Assembly: GCF_018885265.1 (NCBI RefSeq)
Contig: NZ_CP076538.1
Span: 3,756,001-3,820,000, forward strand
Length of the DNA: 64,000 nucleotides
Reading direction: 5' to 3'
DNA from: Amycolatopsis aidingensis
GTDB taxonomy: Bacteria; Actinomycetota; Actinomycetes; Mycobacteriales; Pseudonocardiaceae
The position numbers were made by a program, and so were the translations under genes. Position 1 is the first letter of the stretch. Every line of letters starts with the position of its first letter. This document shows positions 57,055 to 64,000 of this stretch, piece by piece. The notes beneath the pieces were generated by a model, which saw only the letters and a program-made list of their open reading frames with translations, was not told where the DNA came from and searched no databases.

Positions 57055-57924
57055 TCAGGGCTGCGGGAAGAACCGGGTGAGGAACACCTCCCACGCCCGG
57101 TCGCCGAAGACAGCCCGCTGCGGTCGCAGCAGCCTGGTCGGGAGGCCGAGCCGGTACCGGATCCGTGGCCTGCGGGCGGTGAGGGCCTTCTCCACGGTCT
57201 CGGCGACCTTGGTCGCGCGGGTGGCCGTCCTGCCCCTGCCCTTGGGCCGCTCGACCTCGCGGTATGCGCCGTGCCACACCACGAAGCGCTCCCAGAACTC
57301 GGCGTACAGGTCGCTGTCGGTGTCCAGATCCAGGTCGCCCACCGTGGTCGGCACGAACGAGCCGAGAATCGGCGACGGCTCGACGATCGCCACCTTGATC
57401 CCCCAGGGCGCGACCTCCTGCCGCAGCGAGTCGCCGATGGCCTCCAGCGCATGCTTGGTGGCCTGGTAGTAGCCCCGGCCAGGGGTGGCGAACAGGCCGA
57501 AGATGGAGGACATCATCACGATCCGGCCGGACCGCTGCTCGCGCATTCCGGGCAGCACCAGCTGGGTCATCCGGGACAGGCCGAAGAGGTTGGTCTCGAA
57601 CTGCTTACGCACCTGCTCGATCGGGGTCTCACCGATGGTGCCGTTGAGGCTGTAGGCGGCGTTGTTGACCAGTGCGCCGACCGCCCCGTGCTCCTCGGTG
57701 ATCCGCTGCACTGCGGCGGCCATCGACTCCTCGTCGGTGACGTCCACGCGCAGGGTGGTGATGCCCTCCTCGGCAAGGTCCTTCAGGCCATCCAGGTTCC
57801 GCCCGGTGGCGTAGACGGGCCAGCCTGCCCGGTGCAGGCGCAGCGCGGTGGCGCGGCCGGTGCCGGAGGACAGCCCGCTCTGCGAGCTGACCCCGGTGAT
57901 CAGGACCGCGCGCGAGGGGCTCAC
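57055..57924 (-). CDS. Short-chain dehydrogenase/reductase
   Basis: The 289-residue Rossmann enzyme has a cofactor motif in ITGVSSQSGLSSGTGRATAL, the NNAAYS motif and the catalytic Ser-Tyr-Lys in MMSSIFG and YYQATKHA. The cofactor loop is longer than the usual TGxxxGxG, with an insertion of about four residues. The C-terminus is extended by about 40 residues. GTG 57924 overlaps the stop of the AhpD-like gene (GTGA), so both are translated together. It may oxidise or reduce a product made by the nearby P450 or GMC enzyme, but this is inferred only from position. Confidence 0.92.
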   Translation of the reverse strand: MSPSRAVLITGVSSQSGLSSGTGRATALRLHRAGWPVYATGRNLDGLKDLAEEGITTLRVDVTDEESMAAAVQRITEEHGAVGALVNNAAYSLNGTIGETPIEQVRKQFETNLFGLSRMTQLVLPGMREQRSGRIVMMSSIFGLFATPGRGYYQATKHALEAIGDSLRQEVAPWGIKVAIVEPSPILGSFVPTTVGDLDLDTDSDLYAEFWERFVVWHGAYREVERPKGRGRTATRATKVAETVEKALTARRPRIRYRLGLPTRLLRPQRAVFGDRAWEVFLTRFFPQP

Positions 57925-58529
57925 GACTCACCTCCGGAAGGGACCTCGAGCTGGGAGATCCGGCTCGCCGCCACCGAGGCGCCAAGGCCGAGGCCGTCCA
58001 CCATGCGGGTGATGAAGTTGAACATCGAGGCGGTGAAGAACCCCTCGAGCAACTCCTCGGCGCTCCAGCCCGCCTCCTGTGCCTGTTCCCAGTCCTCGTC
58101 GCTGATCTTGTAGGCTTCCCGGCTCAGCTTCGTCAGCAGCCGTAGCAGCACCTTGGTGCGCTCGTCCACCGGCAGGTCGTCCACGGTCTGCGCGGACTCC
58201 ACGGCCTTGGCGATGTGCTCGGGGCCGCCGAAGGCCTGGAAGAAGAAGTTGTGCGTGCCGACGCAGTAGGGGCACTGGTTCACCTTCGAGGTCCAGGCGG
58301 AGATCAGCTCCCGGGTCTGCCGCGGTAGCACCCCGTCCAGATACATCCCCTTGTACCCGGCCACGACCGCCTCGAGCAAGTCCGGCCGGGTGGACACCAG
58401 GCGGAACATGTCCGGGACGAACGGCAGGTTCGTCGCGCTCTTGACCTCTTCGTACAACTCGGCCAGGCGCCCGCTGGCCTGACCCTCCTCGATCAGCGGA
58501 ACCCGCACGTGGGTGCTGACGTCATTCAT
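57921..58529 (-). CDS. AhpD-like / carboxymuconolactone decarboxylase family protein
   Basis: The 202-residue all-helical protein has the redox motif NQCPYCVGTHN (CxxCxxxH) near residue 85. It resembles the peroxidase-related branch of the AhpD superfamily. It starts at ATG 58529, eight bases after the frameshifted ABC1-kinase gene, and overlaps the SDR gene downstream. This is the second AhpD-type gene in the region; the first lies at 52614. The pairing with oxidases hints at peroxide detoxification or thiol-based redox chemistry. Confidence 0.85.
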   Translation of the reverse strand: MNDVSTHVRVPLIEEGQASGRLAELYEEVKSATNLPFVPDMFRLVSTRPDLLEAVVAGYKGMYLDGVLPRQTRELISAWTSKVNQCPYCVGTHNFFFQAFGGPEHIAKAVESAQTVDDLPVDERTKVLLRLLTKLSREAYKISDEDWEQAQEAGWSAEELLEGFFTASMFNFITRMVDGLGLGASVAASRISQLEVPSGGES

Positions 58530-58536
58530 GTTCTAC

Positions 58537-59852
58537 TCACCTTTCAACAGCGGATGCGGCATCACGGGGGATATTGCGACGGCGCAGGACCGGGACGGCC
58601 TCGGCCTGGAAATCGACATCGGCGTCGAAACCTTTGATCATGCCCTCGATAACCAACAGGGAGAGCAACGGAAAAGCGAACTCCGGCGCGGGGAAGAGAC
58701 CGAATCTACGCTGCAGGTCGAACAGTTTTCCGGCGAAGTGCGCCAGGTCGAACTCGCCGGACTTCGCCCCGAGGACTCCGCGACGAGTTCGCTCAGCCCG
58801 TCGCGGAAGCCCTGGAGGTCGGAGTCCTCGGCGACCTGTGCGGCGCTGTCGATCACGATCTGCGCACACATCCGGCCGTCACCCATCGCCATGTTGATGA
58901 AGAAGTCCGCGAAGGAGCGGCGTACCTCGTCGGGCAGCCGGATGACGAAACCGGCGTCCAGCAGCACCAGGTCGGCACCGCGGTCGAAGTACAGGTTTCC
59001 GGGGTGCAGGTCGCAATGGACCAGGCCGTCCACGAACAGCATCTCGTAGATCGCTGCCAGTACGGCGCGCACGACCGCGCGCCGGGTGCCGGGGTCCAGC
59101 TCGCCCGGCTCGAAGCGCTCGAGGTCGCTGATGTACTCCATGACCACGGTCTCGGCCGTGCACAGCCGCCGCACCGGGGCCGGAATGCGCACGTTGCCGA
59201 ACCCCGCGAGGTTCGTGCGCAGGATGGCCAGCGACTCGGCCTCGGCCGCGAAGTCCAGCTGTCGCAGGATTGCGCCGCCGACCTGGGCGTGCATGAGCTT
59301 GAACGGCATCCTGCGCAGCCGCGGCAGGACGCCGAGCGCGGTCATGGCCGCCGCGGTCAGCGTGAAGTCCTGCCGCATCACCCGCTCGATGCCGGGGCGC
59401 CGCACCTTGACCGCCACCCGGTGCCCGTCCAGTGTCACAGCCTCGTGCACCGTGGCGATGCTGCCGCAGGCCAGCGGCTGCCAGTCGAACTCGCGGAACG
59501 GCCATGGCCGGTCCCGGTAGGCGTGCCGGACGGCACGCTCGATCCGTCGCCTTGCCGGCGGCCGGGCGGCGTCGGTGAGCCGGGCCAGCGGGGCGGTGAG
59601 CTCCTCGGGGAGCAGGTCACGCCGGGTGCTCAGCAACTGGCCGATCTTGATGTAGGAGGGGCCGAGCCGGGTCAGCATCCTGACCCACAGGTCGCCGTGG
59701 CGCAGGCCGCGCCCACCGTTCGAGCGGCGCACCCGGGCGCCGATCGCCGAGCCGGCGATCAGCAGGCCGTAGGCGAGGACGATGGTGCCGACCCAGCCAC
59801 AACGCAGCACCAGACCGGGCAACCGGACCAGGCGACCGGTGATCTGCTTCAA
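58537..59852 (-). pseudogene. ABC1/UbiB-family (AarF) atypical kinase, frameshifted near the C-terminus
   Basis: From ATG 59852 the protein has a hydrophobic N-terminal segment (GTIVLAYGLLIAGSAIGARV), the family motif YIKIGQLLSTRRDLLPEE, the kinase Lys in VAVKVRRPG, and the catalytic region VHCDLHPGNLYF with LLDAGFVIRL. About 350 residues on, the frame drifts after ELVAESSG. The correct ending (GEFDLAHFAGKLFDLQRRFG and an aromatic membrane-like end) is in another frame that stops at 58537. Adding one base to the C4 run at 58767-58770 (G4 on the coding strand) rejoins them. ABC1 proteins are atypical ATPases/kinases tied to isoprenoid-quinone or lipid metabolism. Either real decay or an assembly indel explains the break. 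Confidence 0.88.
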
Positions 59853-60103
59853 GATCGCTCCCTGGGGTCGGGTTCACCATGGCGACGGAGGTGCCGCCCG
59901 ACCTGATCGTCTCGATCCGGCTGTTACGCGGACAACTTTTTCCGTGCCCTCGGTGCCTTTATTCGGAACGCGCGATCAGTAGGAGCCCGGTTCGATTCTG
60001 TTTCTCGAATCATTGCCGTGCGGAGTTCCGGCGATTCCCGCGCCCGGTGGCGGCGCCGGACCACCCGGCACGTGACCGCCACCACGGCCCGCTAGCAGTT
60101 CGA

Positions 60104-60135
60104 CTTGCATTACGCAAGCCCTGTCTTGCTAGTAT
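60104..60135 (+). promoter_or_regulatory. Promoter region of the HxlR gene with a small inverted repeat
   Basis: The palindrome CTTGC-ATTAC-GCAAG (60104-60118) is followed by a TAGTAT -10-like box (60130-60135). Transcription would start near 60142, the first base of the GTG start codon, so the mRNA is probably leaderless. The palindrome covers the -35 area and suits self-repression by the HxlR protein. Confidence 0.45.
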
Positions 60136-60141
60136 TGGGGT

Positions 60142-60621
60142 GTGTTGGGTCGGATGTACGAACGTGAGAACTGCTCGGCGGCGCGCGCCCTCGAGCTGGT
60201 CGGCGAACGCTGGAGCTTGTTGATCATCCGCAATGCCGTCTTCTCCGGCATGAAGCGCTTCTCCGAGTTCGAGCGCCGGCTCGGCATCGCGCCGAATATC
60301 CTCGCCAAGCGCCTGGACGGCTTCGTGTCCGACGGGCTGATGGAGCTGCGGCCTGCCGAGGACACCGCGGGCGCGCACGACTACGTGCTCACCCACAAGG
60401 GTCGTGAGCTCGGGCTGGTGATCATGGCGCTCACCGAGTGGGGCGACCGGTGGGCGGCGCCGAAGGGGCCGCCGGTCTACTTCGAGCACGACACCTGCGG
60501 CGGCAGGGTGCACGTGACGGCCGGTTGCGAGGAATGCGGGCAGGCACCGGCCGTGGCCGAGGTTGGGGTCGTCCCCGGGCCCGGTGCGAACGCGGAGCAA
60601 CGCAAGCGCCGCCGCACGTGA
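60142..60621 (+). CDS. HxlR-family transcriptional regulator
   Basis: The 159-residue winged-helix protein has the HxlR signature: CSAARALELVGERWSLLIIR, FSEFERRLGIAPNILAKRL and a wing with YVLTHKGRELG. The C-terminal tail carries CGGRVHVTAGCEECG, a cysteine arrangement that could bind metal or sense oxidants. HxlR proteins often sense reactive electrophiles or oxidants. GTG 60142 coincides with the predicted transcript start; ATG 60154 is a possible alternative. It is divergent from the ABC1-kinase gene and convergent with UnbU. Confidence 0.9.
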   Translation: MLGRMYERENCSAARALELVGERWSLLIIRNAVFSGMKRFSEFERRLGIAPNILAKRLDGFVSDGLMELRPAEDTAGAHDYVLTHKGRELGLVIMALTEWGDRWAAPKGPPVYFEHDTCGGRVHVTAGCEECGQAPAVAEVGVVPGPGANAEQRKRRRT

Positions 60622-60634
60622 CCCGAGGTGGCTG

Positions 60635-60667
60635 GGCCAGGCCGCCTCCGGTGGAAGCGGCCTGGCC
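60635..60667. terminator. 11-bp stem hairpin between convergent HxlR and UnbU genes
   Basis: Arms 60635-60645 and 60657-60667 (GGCCAGGCCGC and complement) enclose an 11-nt loop, 14 bases after the HxlR stop. It probably ends transcription from both sides. Confidence 0.7.
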
Positions 60668-60732
60668 GGGCAGCTGCAGCGGGCGGATCGGATGACGGGT
60701 GCCGGTGTGCGGGCCGCATCCGAAGCGCCTGG

Positions 60733-61779
60733 CTAAGGTGTCCGCACTATCTTGTTTCCGTCACGTGCCGTGGCCTGCTGAGCGGGCTCGAGCGCGACCG
60801 GGGTCCCGCCGTCACCGTTCGATGAGGACGCTGCCGCCTCTTCGGCTCGCTGCGCTGCCTCCCGCTCGTCCCTGGCCTTGTTCGCGAAGTGCAGACTCCA
60901 CAGGAACAGGCCGCGAATGAGACACACGATCGCGGTGGCGAGGAACAGGCCGTACGCGACATGCGCCATCATCAGGAAGCCGTAGATCAGCGCGACACCG
61001 GCACCGAACGCGATTTGTGAACCTGGTTTCGAAGGGCTCGTTCCGGGGTCCGTCACCATGTAGTTGGTGAACAGCACGAAGGCGATACCGGTCATCGTCG
61101 CCAGGCCACCGGGGATCGAGACGTCGAAGATGATGCCTCGGATGATCGCCTGCAGGGCGAAGGTCACCAGCCACGCACCGATCAGCCACAGCCTGCCGGT
61201 GAGCTTGCCGTTCAGCATGGTTCCCGCGGCCACGATGATCGCCGGGATCAGCCAGTCGATCCACCCGTCGACGTTCTCGCTGAAGTGATACGGCGGGGCG
61301 ATGCTCATCCACGGGAAAAGCAGCAGCAGCACGGTGATACCCCAGTTCGAGGGGTTCATGAAGTGCCGCATCTTCCCGCGCACCGGGGCGCGCAGTACCC
61401 ACTTGGTGGCGACAGCGACCACCACACCGAAGATCAACACCCAGGCCCGGTCGTTGACGTAGATCAGCATGTTCACCGCGAGGCTGGTGATATGCGCGGG
61501 ATAGAGGAACTCGACCATGCCGCGCATGCCGTTGCCAAGGAACCGCGGTGCCCGGTTCTCCACGCGCGCCCCGAGCATCTCGAGGCCGATCTCGACCGTG
61601 TAGCCGGTGGCCAATGCGATGAAGGGCCAGATCCACGGCTGCTCGAAACCGAGCAGCGCGTAGCCGAGGATGTTGAACACCGTGATCGATATCGCGAAGT
61701 TGCGTAACGCGACGATGACCTTCGGATCATGCCGGGGCGGGGCCGCGGTGCTCGTTGTCTTGTCCGTCATGTGGTTCAT
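60733..61779 (-). CDS. UnbU-like integral membrane protein (RnfD/NqrB-like)
   Basis: The 348-residue protein has about ten hydrophobic segments. The TNYMVTDPGTSP motif in the C-terminal half resembles the flavin-site region of RnfD/NqrB subunits. Both fit the UnbU proteins that accompany enediyne biosynthesis genes. The last 50 residues are charged and Ala/Ser-rich, facing the cytoplasm. ATG 61779 overlaps the UnbV stop (ATGA), so the pair is co-translated. A role in electron transfer or export is suggested by homology only. The other start, ATG 61770, is less likely because of the overlap. Confidence 0.85.
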   Translation of the reverse strand: MNHMTDKTTSTAAPPRHDPKVIVALRNFAISITVFNILGYALLGFEQPWIWPFIALATGYTVEIGLEMLGARVENRAPRFLGNGMRGMVEFLYPAHITSLAVNMLIYVNDRAWVLIFGVVVAVATKWVLRAPVRGKMRHFMNPSNWGITVLLLLFPWMSIAPPYHFSENVDGWIDWLIPAIIVAAGTMLNGKLTGRLWLIGAWLVTFALQAIIRGIIFDVSIPGGLATMTGIAFVLFTNYMVTDPGTSPSKPGSQIAFGAGVALIYGFLMMAHVAYGLFLATAIVCLIRGLFLWSLHFANKARDEREAAQRAEEAAASSSNGDGGTPVALEPAQQATARDGNKIVRTP

Positions 61780-63734
61780 TTCTCCTTGGCCTGCGACCCG
61801 AGCTGGATCGTGTGCCAGCCGGGCCTCAACTTGAGGTCCTGCTCGTGCAGCTGCCCGGTGCGGTCACGCCACTGCAGGTGCGCCTCGACCGGGCCACGTA
61901 CGTCACCGAGGCCGATGTGCACCTCGTTGCTCCGCTTGCCCGCGTGGCCGCCGCCACCGTCGACGCGGTCGACGAGCTTGCGCCCGTCCGGCGTGGTCAC
62001 GGTCACCTGGGCGCCGACGACGGGCGAGCCGGCCGCGGGCATGGCGCCGTCCGCGTTCGGGGTGTCGTGCAGGAGACGCAGGCCCAGGAAGGAACCGGGG
62101 GAACCGGCCTCGTTCTGGTAGAAGACCGGCTGGGCCCACTGCCGGGCCACCGCGAAGTCGAGCCTGCCGTCCCCATCGGAGTCGGCCGTGGCGATGCCCC
62201 GGGTCGGCACCGGCACGTCGAGCCCGAGGTCACCGGAGAGGTTGGCATAGCTTCCTTCACCATCCGGGGCGTAGAACGCCAGGCGCTGGTTGCCTGCGAT
62301 ATCGTCGCCGTGGTTGACCCTGGGCCACCAGAACGGGTTGGCAAGCAGCTGGTCGTTGGCGGTCGCCAGCTCCTGCAGCTGCGGCCAGCGGTTCACCTGG
62401 CCCTTGACGAACCCGGTTGCCTGGGCGATCTCCGGCTTGCCGTCGTTGTTGAAGTCGTCGATCTTCACGTCCCAGCCCCAGCCGGACCATGCCGTGCCCG
62501 CCGGTGCGCTGGCATCCTTGAACGGTGGAGTACCCTCGGCCAGCTGGGTGCGCACCTCGGCCTTGTCCTCGGCCGTGTTCATGAACTGGAAGTTGCTCTC
62601 CTGAATACCCCAGGAGGTGGTGATGTTGCTGACGTACATGTCGTACAGGCCGTCACCGTCCAGGTCGCCGAAGTCGACTCCCATACCCTTGAACGAGTCG
62701 ATCCCGACCTGCTTGGACTTCGGGATGGTCGCCGAACGGACATCGCTGACCACCGAGAACTCGATGTTGCCCGGGGTGGACTTGTTGTAGAGCAGGTGAT
62801 CGGGACCGAAGTCGTTGGCAAGGTACAGTTCGGGAAGGCCGTCGCCGTCCAGATCGTTGGCCGCCGCCGCGAGCTCCCAGCCCTTGGACACGTCCACCGA
62901 GAGCACGTCATCGAGCTTCTGGTAGCTCACCGTCGGGTCGCTGCCCGCCGTCCCTTCGGTCCAGCGGAAGAAGTAGTCCTCCCCGCCGTTGTGCGCGGCC
63001 GACAGCGAGTGGTTCATCTCGACACCGCCCGCGACCTCCTCGTTCAGCACCGGGCTGTGCGGGAAGTAGTTGGTGATGAGGATGTCGCCGTGCCCGTCAC
63101 CGTCGAAGTCGTCGTAGGCGACCGCGTTGGAGTTCCACTGCGGACCGTCGTACACCGGACCGGTTGTGCCGGGTACCAGTTCCGTTGGCCGGAAGGCGGC
63201 GTTGCCCAGTGCGGTGGCGTCGGTCTTGGCGAGGAAGATGATCGGAGTCCGGCCCCAGTAGTAGACCAGCAGGTCGGTCCGGCCGTCCTCGTTGAAGTCG
63301 CCGGGCAGGCAGCCCATCGGCGCGATGTCGTCGTTCATCGGCAGCGAGCCCGGGTCCAGTGCAAACGGGGCGTACCGGCCGGCGTTCGCGTCCGGCGCGG
63401 GGGTGACCACCACCTTGTCGATACGCGGGTCGCTGATGCACAGGTCGTTGGGCAGGCCGTCGCCGTCCACGTCGTTCATGGCGATCGCCGCACCGACCGA
63501 GGAGATCCAGGCGTCGATATGCTTGTAGTCCTGGTTCACCTCGCGGATCTCCTGCTGCGGGAAACCGCTCGGCATGGCAACGGACTTGGGCGAGAAAGCG
63601 TACTCTTCGGCGAGATTCGCGGTTTCAGCAGCGGAGTGCGTCGATGGTTGCGCGACGACGAACACGGTCGCCATCAAGGCGAGCGCAACTACTCCGGTTA
63701 GCTGCCTGCGCAACCAGCCAGCTGCGAAATTCAC
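61776..63734 (-). CDS. UnbV/CRTAC1-like secreted FG-GAP repeat protein
   Basis: The 652-residue protein has a signal peptide (ALALMATVFVVAQPSTHSAA) and then seven Ca-binding DxDGDG-type FG-GAP loops: DVDGDGLPND, DFNEDGRTD, DFDGDGHGD, DLDGDGLPE, DLDGDGLYD, DFNNDGKPE and DSDGDGRLD. These should build a beta-propeller outside the cell. The last 100 residues, with GSPVVGAQVTVTTPDGR and HIGLGDVRGPVEAHLQWRDR, are the ASPIC/UnbV domain. Homologues sit in enediyne gene clusters next to UnbU, but their role is unsettled. GTG 63734 has GGAGG nine to eleven bases upstream. UnbU follows with a 4-bp overlap. Confidence 0.92.
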   Translation of the reverse strand: MNFAAGWLRRQLTGVVALALMATVFVVAQPSTHSAAETANLAEEYAFSPKSVAMPSGFPQQEIREVNQDYKHIDAWISSVGAAIAMNDVDGDGLPNDLCISDPRIDKVVVTPAPDANAGRYAPFALDPGSLPMNDDIAPMGCLPGDFNEDGRTDLLVYYWGRTPIIFLAKTDATALGNAAFRPTELVPGTTGPVYDGPQWNSNAVAYDDFDGDGHGDILITNYFPHSPVLNEEVAGGVEMNHSLSAAHNGGEDYFFRWTEGTAGSDPTVSYQKLDDVLSVDVSKGWELAAAANDLDGDGLPELYLANDFGPDHLLYNKSTPGNIEFSVVSDVRSATIPKSKQVGIDSFKGMGVDFGDLDGDGLYDMYVSNITTSWGIQESNFQFMNTAEDKAEVRTQLAEGTPPFKDASAPAGTAWSGWGWDVKIDDFNNDGKPEIAQATGFVKGQVNRWPQLQELATANDQLLANPFWWPRVNHGDDIAGNQRLAFYAPDGEGSYANLSGDLGLDVPVPTRGIATADSDGDGRLDFAVARQWAQPVFYQNEAGSPGSFLGLRLLHDTPNADGAMPAAGSPVVGAQVTVTTPDGRKLVDRVDGGGGHAGKRSNEVHIGLGDVRGPVEAHLQWRDRTGQLHEQDLKLRPGWHTIQLGSQAKEK

Positions 63735-64000
63735 TGACTAACACCTCCAGGACACGACATGGCCGGCAGCGCGTCGCCGCCCTCATTCAGATACGGACAC
63801 ATCGCCATCGGCGAAATTTCTGGGCACACTTGCTGAGTTGCCTGCTTGTGTCCATTCGAGCGTCACAGACCGCATCATGTGGAGGCCACTCTGATCGTGC
63901 TCGCTGCCGGACAGGCATCCGTTCCCGGGGTGGAAGCCACTGCGGACGGGGACGACACAATGAGAGAAAATCAGCGGAATCTTGCCTTCGCGACCCACGG
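63735..64000. other. Upstream region of UnbV, no gene assigned
   Basis: The 266 bases to the right edge contain the UnbV promoter region. A plus-strand frame is open from about GTG 63879 to the edge, but it is too short to judge and could be the start of a divergent gene cut off by the window. Two near-identical 12-mers (GTGGAGGCCACT at 63879 and GTGGAAGCCACT) occur here. Confidence 0.3.

Noticed and set aside
63783..63998. Small minus-strand frame upstream of UnbV (71 codons)
   Set aside because: No start signal, no similarity and composition unlike neighbours; more likely the UnbV promoter region.

Overview
The window is high-GC actinobacterial chromosome, most likely from a member of the Pseudonocardiaceae (Amycolatopsis/Prauserella/Saccharomonospora type). 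The reasons are the GC-rich third codon positions, frequent GTG/TTG starts, chains of 1-8 bp gene overlaps, a mycothiol-dependent DinB-type protein, an MptB-like lipomannan mannosyltransferase and actinobacterial families (DUF5703, DUF6069, DUF2637). Genus-level assignment is inference.

Accessory region, 1-11290. This looks like an integrated, partly decayed element next to the 3' end of a tRNA-Leu(GAG) gene (11290-11373, minus). From the tRNA leftwards come an AbrB-like regulator, a tyrosine integrase and a frameshifted DUF2637 (SpdB-like) membrane protein. Its cargo lies further left: an unrecognised three-gene operon (4434-8100) preceded by a Crp-family regulator, a small unknown gene, an HNH endonuclease, and an IS1380-type transposase remnant. 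The cargo operon encodes a nucleotidyl-cyclase-like protein, a large protein with a degenerate P-loop, and a 243-residue protein. The first two share a Gly/Asn-rich motif at touching ends, as in effector/STAND pairs joined by amyloid-like adaptor motifs. A palindrome with the CRP half-site pattern GTGA-N6-TCAC sits between the regulator and the cyclase-like gene. This is the best candidate for an undescribed system. The left end of the element lies outside the window.

Core region, 11476-40873. It contains an M20 peptidase, a beta-propeller lipoprotein with DUF5703, an aldo/keto reductase, UppP, a histidine phosphatase and an M3 dipeptidase. A minus-strand chain follows of two tandem GH92 alpha-mannosidases, a FUSC membrane protein and malate dehydrogenase, the last three genes joined by 4-bp overlaps. 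Next comes a peptide-salvage locus: an M20 peptidase and M55 D-aminopeptidase divergent from a complete dipeptide-type ABC transporter. MptB and a mycothiol-dependent isomerase-like protein close this part.

Acyl-CoA region, 40993-49733. Eight minus-strand genes form one apparent operon: C-S lyase/aminotransferase, amidohydrolase, MFS transporter, MaoC-like hotdog protein, gamma-carbonic-anhydrase-like hexapeptide protein, acyl-CoA ligase and two acyl-CoA dehydrogenases.

Tailoring-type region, 50039-63734. It holds an SRPBCC protein, a DUF1702 protein, an AraC regulator, two AhpD/carboxymuconolactone-decarboxylase proteins, a P450, a GMC oxidoreductase, an SDR, a frameshifted ABC1 kinase, an HxlR regulator, and UnbU and UnbV. 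DUF1702, UnbU and UnbV are known as conserved accessory proteins of enediyne gene clusters, but no polyketide synthase lies in the window.

Three otherwise intact genes are each broken by a single frameshift in or near a G/C run (about 8.8 kb, 29.09 kb, 58.77 kb). These may be assembly indels rather than real mutations.
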